Source: Balanoglossus misakiensis
Taxonomy: Eukaryota > Hemichordata
Assembly (NCBI GenBank): GCA_040954595.2
Contig: CM082591.2
Coordinates: forward strand, 2,790,001-2,854,000
DNA length: 64,000 nucleotides
Direction of reading: 5' to 3'
Below are positions 1 to 11,079 of this stretch, one piece after another. The notes beneath the pieces were generated by a model that worked only from the letters and a program-made list of their open reading frames with translations, searched no databases and was not told where the DNA came from. Position 1 is the first letter of the stretch, and each line of letters begins with the position of its first letter. Made by a program: the position numbers and the translations under genes.

Positions 1-36
1 TATTCCTTTATCTCCTAATCAGACCCAAGAACAACC

Positions 37-3000
37 ATGAAGCTTTATGTCTTTATCGTGATGCTGATATGCATTGCTTGTGTCAGCGCTAATAGCCTGG
101 CAAGAGAGGTAGGCACTTCTTTATGTGTGTGTATACGATTGTTAGTTAAGATCCTGGCTTGGTTTTACTGTTACATCCCGTTAGTTGAAGATGGCCAAAC
201 ATGACTGACTTCAAAGTGTTCCAGCTCCTTTGACATGACTGTAATTTGAAAATCTAATAGTTTTATGCGGACGATTCAAGTTGAGAGACTTTAAACTGCA
301 TACAGGCTACATGTTACTGACACCCGAATGCAGCATTGGTAATAAGTTGCCAGTTCTAATTAGCAGTTTAAGAATGCATTCACCTTTTCCATCCGAAACA
401 CCCCCTAACAATGTCAGAAAAATTTGTCGGAAGCAAAAACACTTCCATGTTTTCTTGTTTTTGTTTTGTTTGCAGAAAAGAAGCGATGGAAGTGATGACA
501 GCTCCATTGGCAGTTCTTCTAGTAACAGCGCTAATAGCCTGGAAAGAGAGGTAGGCACTTCTTTATGTGTGTGTATACGATTGTTAGTTAAGATCCTGGC
601 TTGGTTTTACTGTTACATCCCGTTAGTTGAAGATGGCCAAACATGACTGACTTCAAAGTGTTCCAGCTCCTTTGACATGACTGTAATTTGAAAATCTAAT
701 AGTTTTATGCGGACGATTCAAGTTGAGAGACTTTAAACTGCATACAGGCTACATGTTACTGACACCCGAATGCAGCATTGGTAATAAGTTGCCAGTTCTA
801 ATTAGCAGTTTAAGAATGCATTCACCTTTTCCATCCGAAACACCCCCTAACAATGTCAGAAAAATTTGTCGGAAGCAAAAACACTTCCATGTTTTCTTGT
901 TTTTGTTTTGTTTGCAGAAAAGAACATACATTCTGAACGATGATCCCAAGAGTAGCTCTACCAGCCTGGCAAGAGAGGTAGGCACTTCTTTATGTGTGTG
1001 TATACGATTGTTAGTTAAGATCCTGGCTTGGTTTTACTGTTACATCCCGTTAGTTGAAGATGGCCAAACATGACTGACTTCAAAGTGTTCCAGCTCCTTT
1101 GACATGACTGTAATTTGAAAATCTAATAGTTTTATGCAGACGATTCAAGTTGAGAGACTTTAAACTGCATACAGGCTACATGTTACTGACACCCGAATGC
1201 AGCATTGGTAATAAGTTGCCAGTTCTAATTAGCAGTTTAAGAATGCATTCACCTTTTCCATCCGAAACACCCCCTAACAATGTCAGAAAAATTTGTCGGA
1301 AGCAAAAACACTTCCATGTTTTCTTGTTTTTGTTTTGTTTGCAGAAAAGAACATACATTCCGAACGATGATCCCAAGAGTAGCTCTTCCAGTAGCAGCAC
1401 TGGAAGTGATGACAGCTCCAGTGGCAGTTCTTCTAGTGACAGCAGCTCTGGGAACGGAGACGGACCGAGTGGCAGCAACTCCGGGAGCGGAGACGGACCG
1501 AGTGGCAGCAACTCTGGGAGCGGAGACGGACCGAGTGGCAGCAACTCTGGGAGCGAAAGCAGCGCAAACAACTGCAGCAGCAGTGGATCAGACAGTCAAA
1601 GTGATGACAGCACTGGTAGTAACTCTGGGAGCGGAGACGGACCGAGTGGCAGCAACTCTGGGAGCGGAGACTCACCGAGTGGCAGCAACTCTGGGAGCGG
1701 AGACTCACCGAGTGGCAGCAACTCTGGGAGCGGAGACTCACCGAGTGGCAGCAACTCTGGGAGCGGAGACTCACCGAGTGGCAGCAACTCTGGGAGCGGA
1801 GACTCACCGAGTGGCAGCAACTCTGGGAGCGGAGACGGACCGAGTGGCAGCAACTCTGGGAGCGGAGACGGACCGAGTGGCAGCAACTCTGGGAGCGGAG
1901 ACGGACCGAGTGGCAGCAACTCTGGGAGCGAAAGCAGCGCAAACAACTGCAGCAGCAGTGGATCAGACAGTCAAAGTCATGACAGCACTGGTAGTAACTC
2001 TGGGAGCGGAGACGGACCGAGTGGCAGCAACTCTGGGAGTGGAGACGGACCGAGCGGCAGCAACTCTGGGAGCGGAGACTCACCGAGCGGCAGCAACTCT
2101 GGGAGCGGAGACGGACCGAGCGGCAGCAACTCTGGGAGCGGAGACTCACCGAGTGGCAGCAACTCTGGGAGCGGAGACGGACCGAGTGGCAGCAACTCTG
2201 GGAGCGGAGACTCACCGAGTGGCAGCAACTCTGGGAGCGGAGACTCACCGAGTGGCAGCAACTCTGGGAGCGGAGACTCACCGAGTGGCAGCAACTCTGG
2301 GAGCGGAGACTCACCGAGTGGCAGCAACTCTGGGAGCGGAGACTCACCGAGTGGCAGCAACTCTGGGAGCGAAAGCAGCGCAAACAACTGCAGCAGCAGT
2401 GGATCAGACAGTCAAAGTGATGACAGCACTGGTAGTAACTCTGGGAGCGGAGACTCACCGAGTGGCAGCAACTCTGGGAGCGGAGACGGACCGAGTGGCA
2501 GCAACTCTGGGAGCGGAGACTCACCGAGTGGCAGCAACTCTGGGAGCGGAGACTCACCGAGTGGCAGCAACTCTGGGAGCGGAGACTCACCGAGTGGCAG
2601 CAACTCTGGGAGCGGAGACTCACCGAGTGGCAGCAACTCTGGGAGCGAAAGCAGCGCAAACAACTGCAGCAGCAGTGGATCAGACAGTCAAAGTGATGGC
2701 AGCACTGGTAGTAACTCTGGGAGCGGAGACGGACCGAGCGGCAGCAACTCTGGGAGCGGAGACTCACCGAGCGGCAGCAACTCTGGGAGCGGAGACTCAC
2801 CGAGCGGCAGCAACTCTGGGAGCGGAGACGGACCGAGTGGCAGCAACTCTGGGAGCGGAGACTCACCGAGTGGCAGCAACTCTGGGAGCGGAGACTCACC
2901 GAGTGGCAGCAACTCTGGGAGCGAAAGCAGCGCAAACAACTGCAGCAGCAGTGGATCAGACAGTCAAAGTGATGGCAGCACTGGTAGTAACTCTGGGAGC

Positions 3001-5388
3001 GGAGACGGACCGAGCGGCAGCAACTCTGGGAGCGGAGACTCACCGAGCGGAAGCAACTCTGGGAGCGGAGACTCACCGAGCGGCAGCAACTCTGGGAGCG
3101 GAGACTCACCGAGTGGCAGCAACTCTGGGAGCGGAGACTCACCGAGTGGCAGCAACTCTGGGAGCGGAGACTCACCGAGTGGCAGCAACTCTGGGAGCGG
3201 AGACTCACCGAGTGGCGGCAGCAACTCCGGGAACGGAGACTCACCGAGTGGCGGCAGCAACTCCGGGAACGGAGACTCACCGAGTGGCGGCAGCGGCAGC
3301 AACTCCGGGAACGGAGACTCACCGAGTGGCGGCAGCAACTCCGGGAACGGAGACTCACCGAGTGGCGGCAGCAACTCCGGGAACGGAGACTCACCGAGTG
3401 GCGGCAGCAACTCTGGGAACGGAGACGGACCGAGTGGCAGCAACTCTGGGAACGGAGACGAAACGAGTAGCAGCAGCAGCAACAGCGGCGGATCAAGTGA
3501 TGACGGCTCCAGGAGCAGTTCTTTACGTTCTCGCAGTAGCAGCGAAAGCAGCGCAAACAACAGCAGCAGCAGTGAATCAAGTGATGACAGCTCCAGTAGT
3601 AGTTCTTCAAGCTCATCCAGTAGCTCGGAAAGTAGTGCTTCAGGCTCAGGATCAAGCTCAAGCCAAGAAGACCAGTGTGAGGGTATGTTTTTATAGATGA
3701 CATTTCCCACCAAATTTTGATGTGGCACTCTGATGAAATGACAACATGATGAATGCAAAAATCACAAGAACCTTCAGGCGAAATCATGTTTATTAAGCAG
3801 AATTTAATGTAACTGTCAGTAATTGTTTCTACACTACAGATTACTAAAGCTTTGTGATATATAATAGTCATGAATATTATATCAAAACAATGTCTGTTTC
3901 CAAATTCATTTTGACAGCTAATGGACCTGTTTGTCTTTGTGTGGAATACAAGATATTTCTTGATAAACAATCCTATGGCGATGCTCGGGAAGCTTGTAGA
4001 GCTGATAATGGCATGTTGGCTATCGTGGACTCGGCCTATACTCAACACCTGTTGACAACAAACATCGAGAATGAAAATGTTGGAGATCTGGTCGATGGTT
4101 TTTGGATAGGACTGGATGACTGCAATATGGAAGGGATGTTCACCTGGCGAGATGGTACAGCTCTTACAGGGAACTGCTACCAGAATTGGTTTGGAGATCA
4201 TAGCCATGAAAACAGAGACTGTGTGGCTATGAGGCAAGTCCTGCATGTTATAACTTCTTTGTTTAGTAGTCCTGCGAACAATATATTTTCATATACTTTG
4301 TGAGAGCCAAAAAAAACACGAAAACAAATTGTCGCTAAAAACAATATTTACAATTGAATGTTTTTCGAAGATAAGAGAACACAAATTAATTGTCACAAAA
4401 TACTCGTCTGTTGTTATGGAGAACATTTCTTATAAAAATTTGCCGTTTTACATTGGCATGACATTTGAAGAAAATGTGTTATTGATAGGCATTGTACATA
4501 CTAGTATATCTCTTCATCTTATGGCAATATTGCGTGGTATTTGTCATGACGCAAATTAATACGTTGTCCTAATGCCAATCATATCAGGTGTAGCTGACAA
4601 TTTGTTATGGCTGCCGGCAACCATATTTGCTCATATCGCGTGACAAAAGAACGTGTGTGACATCATGACCATCTGCGTTTGTGATGAGTTTAAAGTGGTT
4701 CAGTCAGATCAGCTGTTTTCTGGAATATTTCACTAAGGATTGCTTGTTCTTGTCAGTCTGTAAATTCGTTAACTAACTATACGTGTCATGTTTCATTTCA
4801 GTAAATCAAAATCTTATGAATGGGACGATTTTGCCTGTACACGTCTGAACGGATACATTTGCATGTACTACAGTAAGTACAAAACTTCAAACGCTTTCTA
4901 ATTTAGGTTACCTGTCAGATGTTTACAGCTGTGCATTTAATACATAAAATCGTAAAAAATAAAACTAGCCCTGAATGCTTGGATTTTGTATTAGTTCTCG
5001 TTTACACTAGTTTGGATGGTGCTTGTCTGTCTAGTTTGTGTTTGTCTGTCCAGTTGGTGTTTGTCTGTCCAGTTGGTGTTTGTCTGTCCAGTTGGTGTTT
5101 GTCTGCTCATGGACTCGTTCGTTTACAATGAGAAGTGACGTGCAGAATGTTTTATATCAATATTCAAGTACTGTCTGTCAATGTTGAAATTTTCAGGCCA
5201 CAAACACAAGACCTGACTTTCCCATTCTTTCAGCTAATAATTCTAAAACTCGTGTAGCCTTTTGGCGAGATTATATTCTTACAAAGCGTTTCTTTTCTGT
5301 CATTTTAGACTGCGATAACAGAGATGTAGACTGTCAGCAATGTGCTGATCTGCCACCAGAACCAATGCCGATTGGAGGTGGAGACTAA
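37..5388 (+). CDS. Secreted Ser/Gly-rich repeat protein with C-terminal C-type lectin domain (copy A)
   Basis: Seven coding exons: 37-108, 476-550, 918-977, 1345-3682, 3918-4233, 4802-4872, 5309-5388. Reading frame is continuous through all junctions (phases 0,0,0,1,2,1), giving about 1033 residues. The first exon is a signal peptide (MKLYVFIVMLICIACVSA). The acceptor AG at 21-22 shows that a non-coding exon lies upstream, outside the window. Exon 4 encodes about 780 low-complexity residues dominated by an 11-residue unit, GSNSGSGDSPS. Exons 5-7 encode a C-type lectin domain (WIGLDD, the NRDC and WDDFAC segments, final YICMYY), then a short Cys-containing tail ending PIGGGD. The usual EPN/QPD sugar-specificity tripeptide is not visible, so canonical mannose or galactose binding is doubtful. 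The intron at 4234 uses a GC donor. The role is inferred: an extracellular mucin-like or proteoglycan-like lectin for mucus, adhesive or matrix. Family is certain; function is not known. Confidence 0.85.
109..1344 (+). repeat. Threefold tandem intron + mini-exon cassette
   Basis: Introns 1, 2 and 3 of lectin gene A (109-475, 551-917, 978-1344) are each 367 bp and nearly identical by eye; I noticed one difference, G versus A near 1138. The intervening mini-exons (476-550, 75 nt; 918-977, 60 nt) are in frame and phase 0 on both sides. Each starts Lys-Arg like exon 4 and ends like exon 1 (SLERE, SLARE). They therefore look like fusions of the start of exon 4 with the end of exon 1, created by recent tandem duplication. 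Confidence 0.9.
1447..3460 (+). repeat. 33-bp coding minisatellite with higher-order organisation
   Basis: The unit encodes GSNSGSGD(S/G)PS. Arrays of 33-bp units are interrupted five times by a 78-bp spacer containing ANNCSSSGSDSQS, at about 1561, 1936, 2377, 2653 and 2929. The spacer-to-spacer distances are 375, 441, 276 and 276 bp, which equal 78 plus 9, 11, 6 and 6 units of 33 bp. From about 3205 the unit changes to GGSNSGNGDSPS. The array has no stop codons in several frames, which creates long spurious ORFs on both strands. Confidence 0.92.
4234..4801 (+). other. GC-AG intron in lectin gene A
   Basis: Frame continuity between exons 5 and 6 requires the exon to end ATGAG with intron start GCAAGT; the acceptor is TTTCAG at 4801. 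Joining restores the C-type lectin sequence DCVAMSKSKSYEWDDFAC. The same GC donor is present in copy B at 9793. Confidence 0.85.
5023..5110. repeat. 20-bp minisatellite in the last intron of copy A
   Basis: A unit of about 20 bp (tgtttgtctgtccagttgg) is repeated roughly four times in copy A. Copy B has about two copies near 10510-10562, so the array differs in length between the paralogues. Confidence 0.8.
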
Positions 5389-5607
5389 GACTCATGCTAG
5401 TTGACAAGCAGACCTGGCTGATATAAAAGACCAAGATATATTGCATGAATGTAGATATTGACATAGTGCACCGTAGCAGAGTAAACTAGTGTAGGGACTC
5501 TTGATTGAATATGTGAAAGTCCAGACAGGAAAAGTACATGACATAGTCACCAGTGGAATTACCGCATCATTGTTAATTTCTCTGACCCCCAACCCCCAGA
5601 TTCGTGA

Positions 5608-5613
5608 AATAAA
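5608..5613 (+). terminator. Polyadenylation signal of lectin gene A
   Basis: AATAAA lies 220 bp after the stop codon. The equivalent position in copy B (11074-11079) is conserved. Confidence 0.75.
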
Positions 5614-5639
5614 GCATACATATCTTACTGCAAGTTGAG

Positions 5640-7185
5640 ACTTGTATCTTTTTTTTAGAAAAAAAATGCCACGTCAGGTAGTCAGTACTGCATGATTTAA
5701 ACAGGCCACTATATGGTTCAAATGGAGTGACTAAATCTTCTAATGGCCGTGTGGTGGCGCACTTTTATCGCATAGCCACCAAAGTACTGTTATATGTGAA
5801 TTGTATGCGTTAACAAGATCGTAAATTGGAACACAGTCACTGCACACATGGTTGGAATCAAAGTCACTTTGGAACTGTTACAGCGATTGCTCCTATGACT
5901 TAGCAAAGGCGAGGTCTTGAAACCAACTCCATTTTCCACACATGCATTTTCAAGTTAAGAAGTTGTCTTCACTCACACAAAGGCAAAGTTCAATCAACAA
6001 ATAAGCATTGATACCACCCATTCCCTTGTCACGTGGGAGGAGTCGCATCATTGCAAGAAATGTAATGGGGAACTACACTCTTTTGGTAGAACTGGCTCAC
6101 TTGGTTAAGACTGAGGGGTGCCTATACGGAGTGGTAAACTGTCTAAGACATGGAGGAGGGTAGTCATGAACTGATGTGTTGTCTTTCAACCTCCTTCGTC
6201 GATCTTCTGGCCGAGGATCTCTCCTTCCTCTTCTGTGCCCTCTCCTCCTCATTTGCATATTTCATGATGTTTTGAAATAAGGCTATGTCTCAAGAAATAC
6301 TCAACCAAATTTAGTGGGACTTTGCATGTACTTTGATTACCCATTAGCATCACCATGAGAAAGTTTATTGGGTTATGGTGGAATAATTCTAATTTGCATA
6401 ATTAATAATTTACTGTAATTAGGCGAAGCCTGTCTCAAGCAAATGTGGTACTGTGGGACTTCACAGTGTACATCATTATATAAACAACAACAAGATAAAC
6501 ACTGATGGTTGTGTGCCAAGTATGAGTAATGCATTTTGTTGCAGAGTGCCATCTAGAGTTGGGAATTATCTTAACTTTGGATCTGATACTGTACTAGAGG
6601 GACCTTAAAACTGGGGTAGCCCCTAGCGGGATGGTTTCATGACGTCTCCCTTTTCAACACGTCATAGGAGCAATCGCCGTGCGTAATATATCCCAACCGA
6701 CTCTGATTTGAATGACACGACCAAGTGGACAACCGTATGTGCCTAGCAGATTTATCACGCGACCGTCCTGTAGCAAGCCAAGACATGAAATCATATCTAT
6801 GCACCCCCTCTGGGGAATGTACAGTTTGGCAATTGTACACCAATGTTTCTCAAAAATGCTACGTTGTCATGTCAAGATAAAATGTTCGCTACGTTTGATG
6901 TTGTACTTGAGGTAGAATTAACAAAAACAAAGGCCCTCTCCATGAAAAGATGTGTGTGTATGCTTTGATGAGTTAGACAAGTGGTGTACTGTTGTATATA
7001 TGTGAGCCGGTAATTAAATTAAAAAAACTTCATTATTTTTTGTGGAGACCGGCAGGGTTTTGTCGATGAAATATGGCAAAGGCAATATTATCAGTTCAAA
7101 TTGCTTCGAGTAATTGCAACTGCCTTCAGTAAATTGTCCAATTATATTAAGATACGTGTACGAATAGTGTAATGACACGACACCA
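5640..7185. other. Intergenic region between lectin copies A and B
   Basis: No coding region is supported. The first 200 bp (5640-5830) and a segment at about 6715-6845 are collinear with 11110-11290 and 11383-11515 downstream of copy B, so the duplicated block extends beyond the genes. About 0.9 kb between (5830-6710) has no counterpart after copy B. Confidence 0.6.
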
Positions 7186-7189
7186 ATTT

Positions 7190-7269
7190 TGGAGATAAAT
7201 CAAGAGAATCTCCAGCGAGATGCCAATGACAGGAAAGACCAGACAACAAATCACAACTTGGTGATAAAG
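7190..7269 (+). other. Candidate 5' non-coding exon of lectin gene B
   Basis: The segment ends in a good donor (AAAG|GTAAGA at 7270). The first coding exon is preceded by a pyrimidine tract and acceptor at 7387-7388 (GAAATCAG), with ACCCAAGAACAGTC leading to the ATG. The same acceptor and leader precede copy A. The 5' limit is not determined. Confidence 0.4.
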
Positions 7270-7402
7270 GTAAGACAATTGCATCTATGATGTACTTTTT
7301 TACACTCATTCAAACCTGAATGTCTTTTGACAACACTTGTTAAAGTACTTTATATTAATCGATTTTTTTTCTTTCATCTCGAAATCAGACCCAAGAACAG
7401 TC

Positions 7403-10400
7403 ATGAAGCTCTATATCTTTTTCTTGTTGCTGATATGCATTGCTTGTGTCAGCGCTAATACCCTGGCAAGAAAGGTAGGTACTTCATGTGTGCGTATATG
7501 TTGAGATGCCGGCTTGGTTTTTTACATCCTGTTATATGAGGATTAACATCAAAGTGCTCCAGCTCCATCATGTTTCACCCTTTGTCACCACTGTAATTTA
7601 ACAATCGAATATGCGGATGATACAGTTTGCGAGACTTTACCTCGCAATCGGACATACAGGCTACATGTTAGCCAACGCAGACATTAGTAATAAGTTTTTA
7701 CTAATACTGCGATATGCAACACTGCGAGATACTTGAAAACAAGCGGTTTCCATGTACATGTTTTTGTTTTGTTTTTTGTTTTCCAGAAAAGAACATACAC
7801 TCAAAACGACGATGGGAATGGTGGCAAATCGAGTGGGGAGGACAACAAATCTGGCAATGGAGACAAGAAATCTGGGAAAGGAGACAAGAAATCTGGGAAA
7901 GGAGACGAATCGAGTGACAGCAAATCTGGGAATGGTGACGCATCGAGTGACAGCAAATCTGAGAATGGAGACAGCTCGAGTGACAGCAAATCTAGGAAAG
8001 GAGACAAATCGAGTGACAACAAATCTGAGAATGGAGACAACAAATCTAGGAAAGGAGACAACAAATCTAAGAAAGGAGACAAATCGAGTGACAACAAATC
8101 TGAGAATGGAGACAGCTCGAGTGACAGCAAATCTAGGAAAGGAGACAAATCGAGTGACAACAAATCTGAGAATGGAGACAACAAATCTAGGAAAGGAGAC
8201 AACAAATCTAAGAAAGGAGACAAATCGAGTGACAACAAATCTGAGAATGGAGACAGCTCGAGTGACAACAAATCTAAGAAAGGAGACAGATCGAGTGACA
8301 ACAAATCTGAGAATGGAGACAACAAATCTAGGAAAGGAGACAACAAATCTAAGAAAGGAGACAAATCGAGTGACAACAAATCTGAGAATGGAGACAACAA
8401 ATCTAGGAAAGGAGACAACAAATCTAAGAAGGGAGACAAATCGAGTGACAACAAATCTGAGAATGGAGACAACAAATCTAGGAAAGGAGACAACAAATCT
8501 AAGAAAGGAGACAAATCGAGTGACAATTCAAAAAGTAGCTCTGAAAGTAGCGCAAAGAACAGCAGCAGCAGTGGATCAAGTGATGACGGCTCCAGGAGCA
8601 GTTCTTCACGTTCTCGCAGTAGCAGCGAAAGCAGCGCAAAGAACAGCAGCAGCAGCAGTGGATCAAGTGATGACGGCTCCAGGAGCAGTTCTTCACGTTC
8701 TCGCAGTAGCAGCGAAAGCAGCGCAAACAACAGCAGTAGCGGACCAAGTGATGACAGCTCCAGTAGCCGTTCTTCAAGTGACAGCTCCAGTAGTAGTTCT
8801 TCAAGTGGCAGCACTGGTAGAAGTTCTTCAAGTTCTGCCAGAACCTCTGAAAGCAGCGGAAGTAGCGCAAAGAACAGTAGCAGCAGTGGATCAGACAATC
8901 AAAGTGATGGCAGCTCTGGTAGTAGTTCTTCAAGTGGCAGCACTGGTAGAAGTTCTTCAAGTTCTGCCAGAACCTCTGAAAGCAGCGGAAGTAGCGCAAA
9001 GAACAGTAGCAGCAGTGGATCAGACAGTCAAAGTGATGGCAGCTCTGGTAGTAGTTCTTCAAGTGGCAGCACTGGTAGAAGTTCTTCAAGTTCTGCCAGA
9101 ACCTCTGAAAGCAGCGGAAGTAGGGCAAAGAACAGTAGCAGCAGTGGATCAGACAGTCAAAGTGATGGCAGCTCTGGTAGTAGTTCTTCAAGTGGCAGCT
9201 CCGGCAGTAGTTCTTCAAGCTCATCCAGTAGCTCGGAAAGTAGTGCTTCAGGCTCAGGATCAAGCTCAAGCCAAGAAGACCAGTGTGAGGGTATGTTTTT
9301 ATAGATGACATTTGCCACCAAATTTTGATATAGCACTATTATTAAGCAGATATCTTGAAATTAATGTGATTGTCGGTAATTGTTTGTTTCTACACTACAG
9401 ACTTACTAAAGCTTTGTGATACATAATAGTCATGAAATTATCAAAATAGTGTCTGTTTTCAAATTCATTTTGACAGCTAATGGACCCGTTTGTCTTTGTG
9501 TGGAATACAAGATATTTCTTGATAAACAATCCTATGGCGATGCTCGGGCAGCTTGTAGAGCTGATAATGGCATGTTGGCTATCGTGGACTCGGCCTATAC
9601 TCAGCACCTGTTGACAACAAACATCGAGAATGAAAATGTTGGAGATCTGGTCGATGGCTTTTGGATCGGACTGGATGACTGCAATATGGAAGGGATGTTC
9701 ACCTGGCGAGATGGTACAGCTCTTACAGGGAACTGCTACCAGAATTGGTTTGGAGATCATAGCCATGGAAACAGAGACTGTGTGGCTATGAGGCAAGTCT
9801 TGCATGTTATAACTTTGTTGTGATGGCCGATATGTGTGAAGGGATGCGAGGCCTGCACCAACATGTAATGTATTAGTCAAATGCGAGCAAATATAATTGT
9901 TGTCACATTTACGAACTTCTTATGGTCGTGTGACATTTGCAGAAAATTTGTTCTGGAGTAGCATCGTACATAGAACATATATCTCTTCATGCATTTTATG
10001 GCAGTATTGAGTTGTATATGACGCAGATACATGTGAATATTGCGTTGTCCTTGTGCCAATCATATCAGATGTACTTTTGTGTCAGTGCCTGGTAATGACA
10101 AATGGCTGCCGGTAGCCATATTGGCTCATATCGCGTGACAAAATATCGTGCGTGACGTCATGTCCATCTGCGTTTCTGATTAAAGCGATTCAGTCAGCTA
10201 TTTTCTGGAATATCTCACCATCGACTGATGTCATCGAGTTCTCTTAACTATGTAAATTCGCTAATAACTAACTGTTAGTGTCATGTTTCATTTCAGTAAA
10301 TCCAAAGCTTATGAATGGGACGATTTTGCCTGTACACGTCAGAACGGATACATTTGCATGTACTACAGTAAGTACAAAACTTCAAACGCTTTCTAATTTA

Positions 10401-10845
10401 GGTTACCTGTCAAATGTTTACAGCTGTGCATTTAATACAAAAAATCGGACAAATAAAACTAGCCCTGAATTCTTGGATTTTGCATTAGTTCTCGTTTTCA
10501 CTAGTTTTGATGGTGCTTGTCTGTCTAGTTGGTGTTTGTCTGTCCAGTTGGTGTTTGTCTGCTCATGGACTCGTTCGTTTACTATGAGAAGTGACGTGCA
10601 AAATGTTGTATATCAATATTCAAGTACTGTCTGTCAATGATGAAATTTTCAGGCCACAAACACAAGACCTGACTTTCCCATTCTTTCAGCTAATAATTCT
10701 AAAAACTCGCGTAGCCTTTTGGTGAGATTATATTCTTACAAAGCGTTTCTTTTCTGTCATTTTAGACTGCGATAACAGAGATGTTGACTGTCAGCAATGT
10801 GCTGAGCTGCCACCAGAACCAATGCCGATGGGAGGTGGAGACTAA
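7403..10845 (+). CDS. Secreted Ser/Lys/Asp-rich repeat protein with C-terminal C-type lectin domain (copy B)
   Basis: Five coding exons: 7403-7474, 7787-9290, 9477-9792, 10297-10367, 10766-10845. The frame is continuous with the same phases as copy A, and the protein is about 680 residues. Exon 1 is a signal peptide (MKLYIFFLLLICIACVSA). Exon 2 encodes a low-complexity region: a 25-residue charged repeat containing KSENGD, KSRKGD and KSKKGD, then Ser-rich blocks, then three copies of a 43-residue unit containing GSTGRSSSSSARTSESS. The end of exon 2 (ASGSGSSSSQEDQCEG) and the lectin exons are almost identical to copy A. Substitutions seen in the 316-nt lectin exon are few (for example Glu to Ala in GDARAAC and Glu to Gly in SHGNRDC). 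Copy B lacks the mini-exon cassette and the Cys spacers of copy A. Inferred role: extracellular matrix or mucus lectin. Confidence 0.85.
7985..8525 (+). repeat. 75-bp coding repeat (polyampholyte region)
   Basis: The 25-codon unit comprises the segments SSDNKSENGD, NKSRKGD and NKSKKGDK. It is repeated about five times, partly alternating with a shorter SSSDSKSRKGD variant. It is composed almost entirely of Ser, Asn, Asp, Glu, Lys and Gly. Confidence 0.85.
8807..9193 (+). repeat. 129-bp coding repeat, three copies
   Basis: Copies start at 8807, 8936 and 9065, exactly 129 bp (43 codons) apart. They contain GSTGRSSSSSARTSESSG followed by AKNSSSSGSD(N/S)QSDG. The AKNSSSSGSDSQS part corresponds to the ANNCSSSGSDSQS spacer of copy A but has no Cys. 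Confidence 0.88.
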
Positions 10846-11073
10846 GGCTCGTGCTAGTCAACAGGCAGAGGTGGTTGATATAAAAGACCAAGACATATTG
10901 CATGATATGTAGATATCGTCATTGTTAGGGCATCATGGCAAAGAAACCGGTCGTCTAGAAACTTTTGATTGAATATGTGAAAGTCCAGACAACTTGAGAA
11001 AAGTAGATGCCATAGTCACCAGTGGATATACCACATCATTGTAAACTTCTTTACGAGCCTTAAAAACTCTCGA

Positions 11074-11079
11074 AATAAA
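11074..11079 (+). terminator. Polyadenylation signal of lectin gene B
   Basis: AATAAA lies 229 bp after the stop codon, at the position matching copy A. Confidence 0.75.

Noticed and set aside
1280-3700. 806-residue + strand open frame with LGAETHRVAAT repeats
   Set aside because: Another frame of the same repeat. It has no signal peptide and does not splice into the lectin domain in frame.
1433-4246. 937-residue open frame on the - strand (Ser/Cys/Arg-rich, SQSCCHSV repeats)
   Set aside because: It is the shadow of the 33-bp repeat array and lectin exon of gene A; the unit length is a multiple of three with no stops in this frame.
4329-4559. 76-residue frame in an intron of lectin gene A
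   Set aside because: It lies wholly in the GC-AG intron, is not conserved in copy B's intron and has no features.
7752-9308. 518-residue alternative + strand frame in copy B
   Set aside because: Shadow frame of the 75- and 129-bp repeats; the frame joined to the signal peptide and lectin domain is the other one.
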